This document shows, piece by piece, positions 1-4,439 of a DNA stretch of 5,319 nt; positions within the stretch are counted from its first letter, which is position 1, and each line of letters starts with the position of its first letter. Below the pieces are notes generated by a model. That model was not told the origin of the DNA. It saw only the letters and a program-made list of their open reading frames with translations, and ran no database searches. Both the position numbers and the translations under genes were made by a program. The DNA comes from Mycobacterium sp. (lineage in GTDB: Bacteria; Actinomycetota; Actinomycetes; Mycobacteriales; Mycobacteriaceae), in assembly GCA_019246375.1 (NCBI GenBank), contig JAFAQO010000703.1, positions 1 to 5,319 on the forward strand. Direction: 5' to 3'.

Positions 1-1
1 C

Positions 2-958
2 GTCGAATACCTGGTGGGTCAGGACGGGCTGATCTCGTTCCTGGAAGTCAACACCCGCCTTCAGGTCGAACACCCGGTCACCGAGGAAACCGCCGGCATC
101 GACTTGGTCCTGCAGCAGTTCAAGATCGCCAACGGCGAGAAGCTGGACCTGACCGAGGACCCGACGCCGCGCGGCCACGCTATCGAGTTCCGGATCAACG
201 GCGAGGACGCAGGCCGCGGCTTTTTGCCCGCGCCCGGCCCGGTCAGCAGGTTCGACCCGCCGGCCGGACCCGGCGTGCGGCTGGATTCCGGCGTCGAGAC
301 CGGTTCGGTGATCGGCGGCCAGTTCGACTCGATGCTGGCCAAGCTGATCGTGTACGGCGCCAGCCGTGAAGAGGCGCTGGCCCGGGCACGGCGCGCCTTG
401 GACGAATTCCACGTCGAAGGGCTGGCCACCGTAATCCCGTTCCACCGGGCGGTGGTCTCCGACCCCGCCTTCATCGGCGACGAGAACGGGTTCTCGATAC
501 ACACCCGCTGGATCGAAACGGAGTGGAACAACACCATCGAACCTTTCACCGGTGGCGAGCCGCTCGACGAAGAGGATGCCCGTCCGCGGCAAAAGGTGGT
601 CGTCGAAGTCGGCGGCCGCCGAGTCGAAGTCTCGCTGCCCGCCGATCTTGCGCTGTCCAACGGCAGCGGCGCCGACCCGGCCGGGGTGATCAGAAAGAAG
701 CCCAAGCCGCGCAAGCGCGGCGCGCTCGCCGGTGCGGCCGCCTCGGGTGACGCGGTGACCGCGCCCATGCAGGGCACTGTCGTGAAAGTCGCCGTCGAAG
801 AGGGTCAGGAGGTCACGGCCGGCGACTTGGTGGTGGTCCTGGAAGCGATGAAAATGGAAAACCCGGTCACCGCGCACAAGGACGGCACCATCACCGGGCT
901 GGCGGTCGAGGCCGGGGCCGCTATCACCCAGGGCACGGTGCTCGCCGAGATCAAATAA
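2..958 (+). CDS. accA3: Acyl-CoA carboxylase alpha subunit (biotin carboxylase/BCCP), C-terminal 318 residues, partial at the window start
   Basis: This is the end of the alpha chain of mycobacterial acyl-CoA carboxylases. The family carboxylates biotin with ATP and bicarbonate, then a beta subunit moves the carboxyl group to acetyl-, propionyl- or long-chain acyl-CoA for fatty acid and mycolate synthesis in the cytoplasm. The frame is open to the window edge. Residues 13-28 of the fragment carry the biotin carboxylase active-site motif [16 protein letters not shown], with the Glu, Asn, Arg and Gln-Val-Glu that the family uses. The biotin carboxylase C-terminal domain follows (roughly residues 55-175), then a variable linker with a basic KKPKPRKR patch. 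The biotinyl domain is about residues 250-318, with motif EAMKMEN; the biotinylated Lys codon is 851-853. M. tuberculosis AccA3 is about 600 residues, so roughly half is present. The assignment to accA3 rather than another alpha subunit rests on the sigF locus next to it. Confidence 0.95.
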   Translation, partial: VEYLVGQDGLISFLEVNTRLQVEHPVTEETAGIDLVLQQFKIANGEKLDLTEDPTPRGHAIEFRINGEDAGRGFLPAPGPVSRFDPPAGPGVRLDSGVETGSVIGGQFDSMLAKLIVYGASREEALARARRALDEFHVEGLATVIPFHRAVVSDPAFIGDENGFSIHTRWIETEWNNTIEPFTGGEPLDEEDARPRQKVVVEVGGRRVEVSLPADLALSNGSGADPAGVIRKKPKPRKRGALAGAAASGDAVTAPMQGTVVKVAVEEGQEVTAGDLVVVLEAMKMENPVTAHKDGTITGLAVEAGAAITQGTVLAEIK

Positions 959-973
959 CACCGTTCGGCGACG

Positions 974-1342
974 ATGCGCGCCGGGCAACGGCGCGAGGAA
1001 GACCCGACAATCATCGTGGATCCCGTCGAGATCAACGCCGGCGCCTGGTACCTGCGGGCGCTGCGCGCCGACATCCGTATCGATGACCGGCCGGCCCTGG
1101 CCGAGCTCGGGGAAACCGACCCGGACTACGTCGCACACAGCGCCGCGCGGTGGTCGTCGGACGCCGGTTACTCGTGGGCGGTCTGCCAGTCGACGACGGG
1201 CCAGTTGCTGGCCGAGGTGACGCTGGACCCGACAACCGGTGAGATCGGCACTCGAGCGAGCGATCGCCATTCTGCCGCCGCGGTGGCCGCCGCCGAGTCG
1301 GTGCGGCGATTCGGCGCAGCAATCGGTGTGATCACCGGCTGA
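974..1342 (+). CDS. Short GNAT-like protein, probably truncated or degenerate
   Basis: A 122-codon gene 15 bases after accA3 on the same strand, so it is probably read through from it. Residues around WYLRALRADIRIDDRPAL and the segment YSWAVCQSTTGQLLAEVTL resemble the N-terminal strands of RimJ/RimL-type GNAT acetyltransferases. The end, with AESVRRFGAAIGV, recalls the helix that follows the acetyl-CoA loop in that family. I see no acetyl-CoA binding loop (R/Q-x-x-G-x-G/A), and the protein is well short of a full GNAT domain. It may therefore be a non-catalytic relic or a distinct small family. The start is uncertain: ATG 974 has no clear ribosome site, while an in-frame GTG at 1016 has GAGGAAG upstream (995-1001) at a longish spacing and would begin right at the similarity. 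High-GC third positions support coding. Confidence 0.62.
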   Translation: MRAGQRREEDPTIIVDPVEINAGAWYLRALRADIRIDDRPALAELGETDPDYVAHSAARWSSDAGYSWAVCQSTTGQLLAEVTLDPTTGEIGTRASDRHSAAAVAAAESVRRFGAAIGVITG

Positions 1343-1563
1343 CGTGCCGACACCCGCTGCTATAGCTCTGAGCAGGGAATATAACGGATCGGACTCATAT
1401 CGTTGTCGGCCCAGCTCGGGCCGAGTAGTGTTCGTTGACAGGTTGAGTTCACAGCCGCCTGGAAGAACGTCAACGGCGTGAAGGGGCTGACTCCCTGCCC
1501 GTGAGGGCATCAAGCATTTGACGTGATCCACAGCACGAATGTTCGTTGACTGATGGAGTCACC
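1343..1563 (+). other. 221-base leader of the STAS gene with repeats and hairpins
   Basis: No credible gene lies here. The 11-mer TGTTCGTTGAC occurs at 1429-1439 and again at 1540-1550. Extended to 25 bases the two copies match at 19 positions, and the second copy ends at the STAS start codon. CGTTGAC in each copy is complementary to GTCAACG at 1469-1475. The overlapping ACGTCAA (1467-1473) is complementary to TTGACGT (1518-1524). Between the last two lies a perfect hairpin, TGCCC-GTGA-GGGCA (1496-1509), with a GNRA-type loop. A TATAAC box (1380-1385) could belong to a promoter, but I see no convincing -35. I do not recognise a known riboswitch family. Confidence 0.6.
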
Positions 1564-1564
1564 A
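1429..1564 (+). repeat. Pair of 25-base imperfect direct repeats
   Basis: Unit 1 is 1429-1453 and unit 2 is 1540-1564. The first 11 bases are identical and the remaining 14 match at 8 positions. The copies are 111 bases apart. Unit 2 contains the ribosome binding site of the STAS gene. This may be a binding site for a regulator, half of an alternative RNA fold, or the trace of a local duplication. Confidence 0.65.
1555..1558 (+). promoter_or_regulatory. Ribosome binding site that decides the STAS gene start
   Basis: GGAG sits five bases before ATG 1564. The frame also allows a TTG start at 1546, but that codon has no ribosome site and would place this GGAG inside the gene, so ATG 1564 is preferred. 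Confidence 0.75.
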
Positions 1565-2010
1565 TGTCTGTCACAAGAATTTCGGATACCGCCATCCAAG
1601 GGGACGGCGCATCCTCGGCTGAGCCCTGGGAAAGCCGCACCGCGCGCTTCAGTGTTCACAGGAGGCCGTCGGCCGCGGTGATCAGCGCTCAGGGCGAACT
1701 CGACGCCGCCAACGCCGCTCAGCTCGCCGACTACGTTGAGCGTTGCACCGCCTATTCCGCGCGGTTGATCCTGGACCTGACCAAGCTGGAATTCATCGGC
1801 ACTGCCGGCTTTTCAGCATTACACCGGATCAACGTCCGCTGCGCGGGTGCCGGTGTGCAGTGGGCCGTGGTGCCCAACCATCTGGTTTCCCGATTGTTGC
1901 GGATCTGCGACCCCGATCACACGCTACCGACTTGCGATTCGGTGGACGAGGAGCCGGCGGCGAATCAAGAGCTACGACTCCTACTCAAGCTGGTCGCGGA
2001 GCCGCGTTAA
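1564..2010 (+). CDS. STAS-domain anti-anti-sigma factor with an unusual phosphorylation site
   Basis: A 148-residue protein of the SpoIIAA/RsbV type. Such proteins bind an anti-sigma factor and free its sigma factor. An N-terminal tail (residues 1-27) precedes a STAS domain (about 28-130), with the family landmarks GELDAANAAQL (44-54), LILDLTKLEFIGTAGFSAL (68-86) and the C-terminal VSRLLRICDPDHTLP (108-122). In SpoIIAA the phosphorylated serine is the second Ser of DSSG; here the four residues are G79-T80-A81-G82, so the phospho-acceptor is alanine. There are four cysteines (61, 93, 115, 124); the M. tuberculosis antagonist RsfA is known to be redox-controlled through cysteines. The gene faces sigF and overlaps its end by 30 bases, so RsbW/SigF is the obvious candidate target, but that is inference. 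Several STAS paralogues exist in mycobacteria, and I do not assign one of their names. Confidence 0.9.
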   Translation: MSVTRISDTAIQGDGASSAEPWESRTARFSVHRRPSAAVISAQGELDAANAAQLADYVERCTAYSARLILDLTKLEFIGTAGFSALHRINVRCAGAGVQWAVVPNHLVSRLLRICDPDHTLPTCDSVDEEPAANQELRLLLKLVAEPR

Positions 2011-2769
2011 CGATTTCGCCAGCAGGCGGGACACATGCATCTGTGAGATGCCCACCCGCTCGGCGATCTGTGTCTGCGTCATTGATTCGAAGAACCTGAG
2101 CACCAAGACTGTTCGTTCCCGCTCGGGCAGCGCATCCAATAAGGGACGCAACGCTTCTCGGTTCTCGATCCGCTCCAGACCGGTGTCCACGTCGCCCAGG
2201 GTGTCGGCGATGGCCCGCGCGTCGTCGTCCGCGCTGCCGCCGCCGCTGTCGATCGACAATGTGTTGTAGGAACTACCGGCAACCAAGCCTTCGACGATTT
2301 CGGTGCGGTCCATGTCGAGTTCGTCGGCGAGCTCAGATGCCGTCGGCGCCCGGCCCAGCCGTTGGGAAAGATCGGCGGTGGCCGTGCCGAGACGCAGGTG
2401 CAACTCTTTGAGACGGCGCGGCACCTTGACCGACCAGCTGTTGTCACGGAAGTGCCGTCGAACCTCGCCCATGATGGTGGGCACCGCGAACGAGACGAAA
2501 TCGGATCCGGCGTCGACATCGAACCGGACCACGGCGTTGACCAGTCCGACCCGCGCAACCTGCACCAGGTCGTCGCGTGGTTCACCGCGGCCCTCGAAGC
2601 GGCGCGCGATGTGATCGGCCAAGGGCAAACACCGCTCCACGATCTTGTCCCGCTGGCGCTGAAACTCCGGCGAGTCGGCGTCGAACGTGGCCAGCTCACG
2701 GAACATGTCCGGAACGTCGGCGTATTCGTTCGGGCGCGAACCAGAACCGCCGACAGCTCGCGCTGTCAC
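1981..2769 (-). CDS. sigF: RNA polymerase sigma factor SigF (SigB/SigF group)
   Basis: A 262-residue alternative sigma factor; M. tuberculosis SigF is about 261. It directs RNA polymerase to stress and stationary-phase promoters of the form GGTTT-N15-17-GGGTAT. Region 2 spans about residues 42-115 and includes DDLVQVARVGLVNAVVRFD and the -10 recognition/melting part FVSFAVPTIMGEVRRHFRDN. Region 3 is about 118-190 (VPRRLKELHLRLGTATADL). Region 4 is about 205-262, with the helix-turn-helix MTQTQIAERVGISQMHVSRL at 230-249. The start is GTG (2767-2769), overlapping the TGA of rsbW as GTGA, which implies translational coupling so that sigma factor is made only together with its inhibitor. The stop TAG (1981-1983) lies within the convergent STAS gene. 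I see no terminator between the two. Confidence 0.97.
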   Translation of the reverse strand: MTARAVGGSGSRPNEYADVPDMFRELATFDADSPEFQRQRDKIVERCLPLADHIARRFEGRGEPRDDLVQVARVGLVNAVVRFDVDAGSDFVSFAVPTIMGEVRRHFRDNSWSVKVPRRLKELHLRLGTATADLSQRLGRAPTASELADELDMDRTEIVEGLVAGSSYNTLSIDSGGGSADDDARAIADTLGDVDTGLERIENREALRPLLDALPERERTVLVLRFFESMTQTQIAERVGISQMHVSRLLAKSLTRLRDQLE

Positions 2770-3203
2770 CTGGCGGAGCCCGCCCGTCGCGTGGTCAATG
2801 TGATGCCGAATACTCCGCCGCCTTCCTCCGGTCCACGACCGTCACTGAAGGTGCGTACATCGTCTGCCAACGAAGTCAGCACATGCCAACTGAAGCTTCC
2901 AGGGGTCACCACGTCGTAGTTCTGGCAGGTGGCTGATGCATCGACGACCAACTTGTCGTCGTACGCATCTACGACGATGACGAGCGTTGCGCCCGGGGTG
3001 GCCGAGCGGATCAGTCGGGTGCAGACCTCGTCGACCGCCAGCCGCAGATCGGCCACGGCGTCGAAATCAAGGTCCTCGAAGGTGCCGACGGCGCCGACAA
3101 GAGTGCGCAGCATCGCCAGATTCTCCAGTCTGGCGGCAACGCGGAACTCGACGGCGCGATCTCCTCGTTGGTGCTGGTCACCGCTCGGTGCGGCACCTGT
3201 CAT
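2766..3203 (-). CDS. rsbW: Anti-sigma-F factor RsbW (UsfX)
   Basis: A 145-residue anti-sigma factor, the same length as I remember for M. tuberculosis UsfX. It holds SigF in an inactive complex until a STAS-type antagonist displaces it. Residues about 18-140 form a GHKL/HATPase-like domain, with VEFRVAARLENLAMLRTLVG (18-37), LRLAVDEVCTRLIRSA (53-68) and the C-terminal GGVFGITLTTRR (129-140). The ATP site is degenerate compared with SpoIIAB. Glu59 is kept, but the N-box Asn four residues on is Arg63, and no DxGxG motif is visible around KLVVDASAT (84-92). The frame is open upstream to 3305 with another ATG at 3260, but ATG 3203 has GGAG five bases ahead and gives the family length. The next feature upstream is a divergent SigF-type promoter at 3251-3276. 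Its own promoter must lie in the same 117-base gap, since the upstream genes point away. Confidence 0.95.
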   Translation of the reverse strand: MTGAAPSGDQHQRGDRAVEFRVAARLENLAMLRTLVGAVGTFEDLDFDAVADLRLAVDEVCTRLIRSATPGATLVIVVDAYDDKLVVDASATCQNYDVVTPGSFSWHVLTSLADDVRTFSDGRGPEEGGGVFGITLTTRRAGSAR

Positions 3204-3208
3204 CTGTT

Positions 3209-3212
3209 CTCC
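3209..3212 (-). promoter_or_regulatory. Ribosome binding site that decides the rsbW start
   Basis: On the minus strand this reads GGAG, five bases before ATG 3203-3201. It supports the 145-residue form over the longer in-frame alternatives starting at 3260 or 3305. Confidence 0.75.
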
Positions 3213-3250
3213 GGGCGGCACTTGGCCGATACTCCCCTCGCGCTCCAGCC

Positions 3251-3276
3251 GGTTAGTCATGGCAACCGCCGGGTAT
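3251..3276 (+). promoter_or_regulatory. SigF-type promoter reading into the small-gene cassette
   Basis: GGTTA (3251-3255), 15 bases, then GGGTAT (3271-3276). The mycobacterial SigF consensus is GGTTT-N15-17-GGGTAT, so only one base of the -35 differs. The predicted transcript start is near 3283, leaving a leader of about 37 bases before ATG 3320. The -35 also forms one arm of a GGTT...AACC near-palindrome (3251-3267). The promoter lies back to back with rsbW, so the sigma factor encoded here probably activates this cassette. Confidence 0.75.
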
Positions 3277-3319
3277 GCCACCAGCCGTGGAGGGGCCTGA
3301 CACAACCGAGGTCACGCGA

Positions 3320-3436
3320 ATGCGCCGACTCCGTCGCGTTGCGGTGATTGCCGGGATCACGCTGGTCGTCTTGCTTTTGCTCGCAGCGGTAATCTATGCC
3401 GTCGCTTTCCTGATTTTGTCCCCAATGATGGGGTAA
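3320..3436 (+). CDS. 38-residue single-helix membrane protein
   Basis: A very small gene running from ATG 3320 to TAA 3434-3436. GAGG at 3308-3311, eight bases ahead, serves as ribosome site. The protein begins with a basic cluster (MRRLRR, residues 1-6), followed by an unbroken hydrophobic stretch from about residue 7 to 33 (VAVIAGITLVVLLLLAAVIY and on through FLIL), and ends SPMMG. The arginine-first layout predicts the N-terminus inside the cell (positive-inside rule) and one transmembrane helix; an uncleaved signal anchor fits and no cleavage site is evident. It is the first gene after the SigF-type promoter at 3251-3276. The function is unknown to me. Small stress-induced membrane peptides of this shape often modulate other membrane proteins, but nothing here shows a target. 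Confidence 0.75.
   Translation: MRRLRRVAVIAGITLVVLLLLAAVIYAVAFLILSPMMG
3420..3433 (+). other. Hairpin over the end of the 38-codon gene
   Basis: CCCCA-ATGA-TGGGG, a perfect 5-base-pair stem with a 4-base loop covering the last codons and ending at the stop codon. No T-run follows, so a terminator is unlikely. It may pause ribosomes or protect the messenger between this gene and the next. Confidence 0.4.
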
Positions 3437-3549
3437 GGGTATCGCGACGCAGCGGGCGGGTCTCGGACGCATCATTGTCCTGACGCAATACCCGCTGGCC
3501 GCCGTGGGTAACCCGGTTGGGCGATTTGAACCAGGGAGAGGAGGCCAGG
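3437..3549 (+). other. 113-base gap between the membrane peptide and acidic protein genes
   Basis: The gap holds a GGGTAT (3437-3442) and a GGGTAA (3506-3511), both resembling SigF -10 boxes, but neither has a matching -35 at the right distance. No terminator is visible, so co-transcription from the promoter at 3251 is the simplest reading. The last part is the purine-rich ribosome site of the acidic protein gene. Confidence 0.45.
3534..3544 (+). promoter_or_regulatory. Strong ribosome binding site of the acidic protein gene
   Basis: GGGAGAGGAGG ends five bases before ATG 3550. It rules out the longer in-frame ATG at 3517, which would place this site inside the gene. Confidence 0.8.
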
Positions 3550-3738
3550 ATGTACGACCGTGACAACCTTTCCGACGAGATCCCTGTCGCCGATGCCGTC
3601 GAGCAGGAGCAAGAAACTACGGCCGAGCCCACCGCGCCAGAGCCCGCGGACGTGCCGATGGAGGCCAATACATCCGACTGGCAGGAGCAGCTGCAAGAGG
3701 TCGTGGGCGAAGACGACTGGGACGACTATCGGGAGTAA
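3550..3738 (+). CDS. Small, very acidic hypothetical protein
   Basis: A 62-residue protein with 21 Asp/Glu and only two Arg and no Lys. It opens with MYDRDNLSDEIPVADAVEQE, continues through a Pro/Ala/Glu-rich middle (residues 21-41), and ends with a Trp-containing acidic tail (SDWQEQLQ, then EDDWDDYRE). It has no membrane segment, signal peptide or recognised catalytic motif, and is probably disordered in the cytoplasm. It lies between the membrane peptide gene and a strongly basic nucleic-acid-binding-type protein, on the same strand, and so probably belongs to the same SigF-controlled cassette. I do not recognise a function. The very strong ribosome site suggests high expression when transcribed. 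Confidence 0.82.
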   Translation: MYDRDNLSDEIPVADAVEQEQETTAEPTAPEPADVPMEANTSDWQEQLQEVVGEDDWDDYRE

Positions 3739-3756
3739 CCGAGACCCGCAGCAGGT

Positions 3757-3782
3757 GTTTGGCGACAGGCGACGACGGGAAC
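3757..3782 (+). promoter_or_regulatory. Possible second SigF-type promoter, upstream of the DUF7218-like gene
   Basis: GTTT (3757-3760), 16 bases, GGGAAC (3777-3782). The -10 differs from GGGTAC by one base, and the -35 keeps only the GTTT core. The predicted start is near 3789, about 45 bases before ATG 3834. It is weaker than the promoter at 3251. Confidence 0.35.
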
Positions 3783-3833
3783 GCTCGTCAGTAGGCAAGA
3801 GCCCAAGGCGGAAGCGCGCCAAGGAGGTTTGAG

Positions 3834-4091
3834 ATGCCCAACACATCGATCAAGGACGAGAAACTCTACAAAGACCTGCGCAAGAAGGGCGACTCCAAAC
3901 AAAAAGCGGCCCGCATCGCGAACGCTGCCGCAAGCCGGGGACGTTCCAGCGTAGGCAAGTCGGGTGGAAGGTCCGGTTCGTATCAGGACTGGACCGTTCC
4001 AGAGCTCAAGAAGAAAGCCAAAGAGCTCGGAATTACCGGCTACTCGAAACTCAACAAGAGCAAGTTGATTTCGCAACTGCGGAATCACTGA
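3834..4091 (+). CDS. DUF7218-like protein with Rho-N/SAP-like C-terminal domain
   Basis: An 85-residue, strongly basic protein. The first half, PNTSIKDEKLYKDLRKKGDS (2-21) then KAARIANAAASRGRSSVGKS (24-43), matches what I remember of the actinobacterial DUF7218 pattern of small stress-associated proteins. The second half, from YQDWTVPELKKKAKELGITG (50-69) to LNKSKLISQLRNH (73-85), looks like the Rho N-terminal/SAP-type helical fold, which generally binds nucleic acid. AAGGAGG (3821-3827), six bases ahead, fixes ATG 3834. A role in DNA or RNA binding under stress is inference from the domain and from its place between probable SigF-controlled genes. Relatives are sometimes labelled Rho termination factor N-terminal domain proteins; it is not Rho itself, having no ATPase part. 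Confidence 0.88.
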   Translation: MPNTSIKDEKLYKDLRKKGDSKQKAARIANAAASRGRSSVGKSGGRSGSYQDWTVPELKKKAKELGITGYSKLNKSKLISQLRNH

Positions 4092-4100
4092 ATCACCGCA

Positions 4101-4117
4101 AGGGCCACGAAGGCCCT
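4101..4117 (+). other. Hairpin in the gap before the CsbD-like gene
   Basis: AGGGCC-ACGAA-GGCCCT, a perfect 6-base-pair stem, directly followed by the ribosome site GGAAAGGG (4118-4125) of the next gene. There is no T-run, so it is not a normal terminator. It could set the relative expression of the two genes by partial termination, messenger protection or control of ribosome access. Confidence 0.5.
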
Positions 4118-4129
4118 GGAAAGGGAAGC

Positions 4130-4381
4130 ATGAGCGAAAAGAAGAGTGGTCCCGGCGAAGCCGTTCGCGGTGTCGTCGAGGCGGTTAAGGGCCTGATCAA
4201 GGAACTCCTGGGGACGGTGACCGGTCGCGACCACGTGGCTCAAGAAGGCCAAGCCCAGCAGGACAAGGCGCGGGCACAGCGCGATGCTGCGAAGCGTGAA
4301 GCCCAGGCTGAGCAGGCCCGCGGCAAGGCCAAGGCTCAGGAGGAGCGGCAAAAAGCCAACCAGCAGCCGGACAACAACTAG
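4130..4381 (+). CDS. CsbD-like stress protein (microaggregate-binding protein 1-like)
   Basis: An 83-residue, Ala/Gln/Lys/Glu-rich helical protein. Residues about 8-45, including GEAVRGVVEAVKGLIKELLG and TVTGRDHVAQEGQAQQDKA, fit the CsbD pattern of a short amphipathic segment, a G-x-V-T-G turn and an E-G-x-A-Q motif. The rest (46-78) is a long charged helix (RAQRDAAKREAQAEQARGKA). It has no membrane segment. In Bacillus subtilis csbD is a SigB-regulated general stress gene of unknown activity, and SigF is the mycobacterial counterpart of SigB, so the context agrees. The start ATG 4130 has GGAAAGG five bases ahead. It lies 38 bases after the DUF7218-like gene, with a hairpin between them and an intrinsic terminator behind, so it is the last gene of the cassette. 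Confidence 0.85.
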   Translation: MSEKKSGPGEAVRGVVEAVKGLIKELLGTVTGRDHVAQEGQAQQDKARAQRDAAKREAQAEQARGKAKAQEERQKANQQPDNN

Positions 4382-4393
4382 GACCGCAATGGC

Positions 4394-4428
4394 AGACCCG
4401 GCCGGGCCCACCGGCTGGGTCTGTTTTT
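4394..4428 (+). terminator. Intrinsic terminator of the small-gene cassette
   Basis: AGACCC-G-GCCGG, loop GCCCA, CCGGC-T-GGGTCT (4394-4422): twelve pairs including one G-U, followed by G and five T (4424-4428). It is a textbook rho-independent terminator, which is uncommon in mycobacteria. On the minus strand the hairpin follows usfY but is preceded, not followed, by the A/T run, so it is optimised for the plus strand while possibly also stopping usfY transcripts. Confidence 0.9.
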
Positions 4429-4439
4429 ATCCCCAGCAG

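Noticed and set aside
61..777. 238-codon minus-strand open frame opposite accA3
   Set aside because: It mirrors the accA3 codon bias, its translation is low-complexity Ser/Arg/Pro-rich, and it has no recognisable domain.
1546..1563. TTG start for the STAS gene
   Set aside because: It has no ribosome site upstream, and the good GGAG at 1555-1558 would then lie inside the gene.
2362..2919. Long plus-strand open frames opposite sigF and rsbW
   Set aside because: They are antisense shadows of well-recognised genes in GC-rich DNA, with no ribosome site and no family resemblance.
3204..3267. Minus-strand SigF promoter for rsbW
   Set aside because: GAGTAT (3234-3229 on the minus strand) resembles a SigF -10 with one mismatch, but the -35 position reads TAACC or CTAAC and the nearest GGTT is 28 bases away. 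A promoter must exist in this gap but I cannot name it.
3412..3442. SigF promoter ahead of the acidic protein gene (GATTTTG then GGGTAT)
   Set aside because: The spacing is 18-20 bases and the -35 is a poor match, so the -10 resemblance is likely chance.
3257..3475. 72-codon minus-strand open frame overlapping the start of rsbW
   Set aside because: It is opposite the 38-codon gene, overlaps the rsbW upstream region, has no ribosome site and no protein-like composition.
3506..3532. GGGTAA and GGTT...AACC just before the acidic protein gene
   Set aside because: GGGTAA has no -35 partner at the right distance, and the short GGTT/AACC arms are too weak and too close to the ribosome site to interpret.
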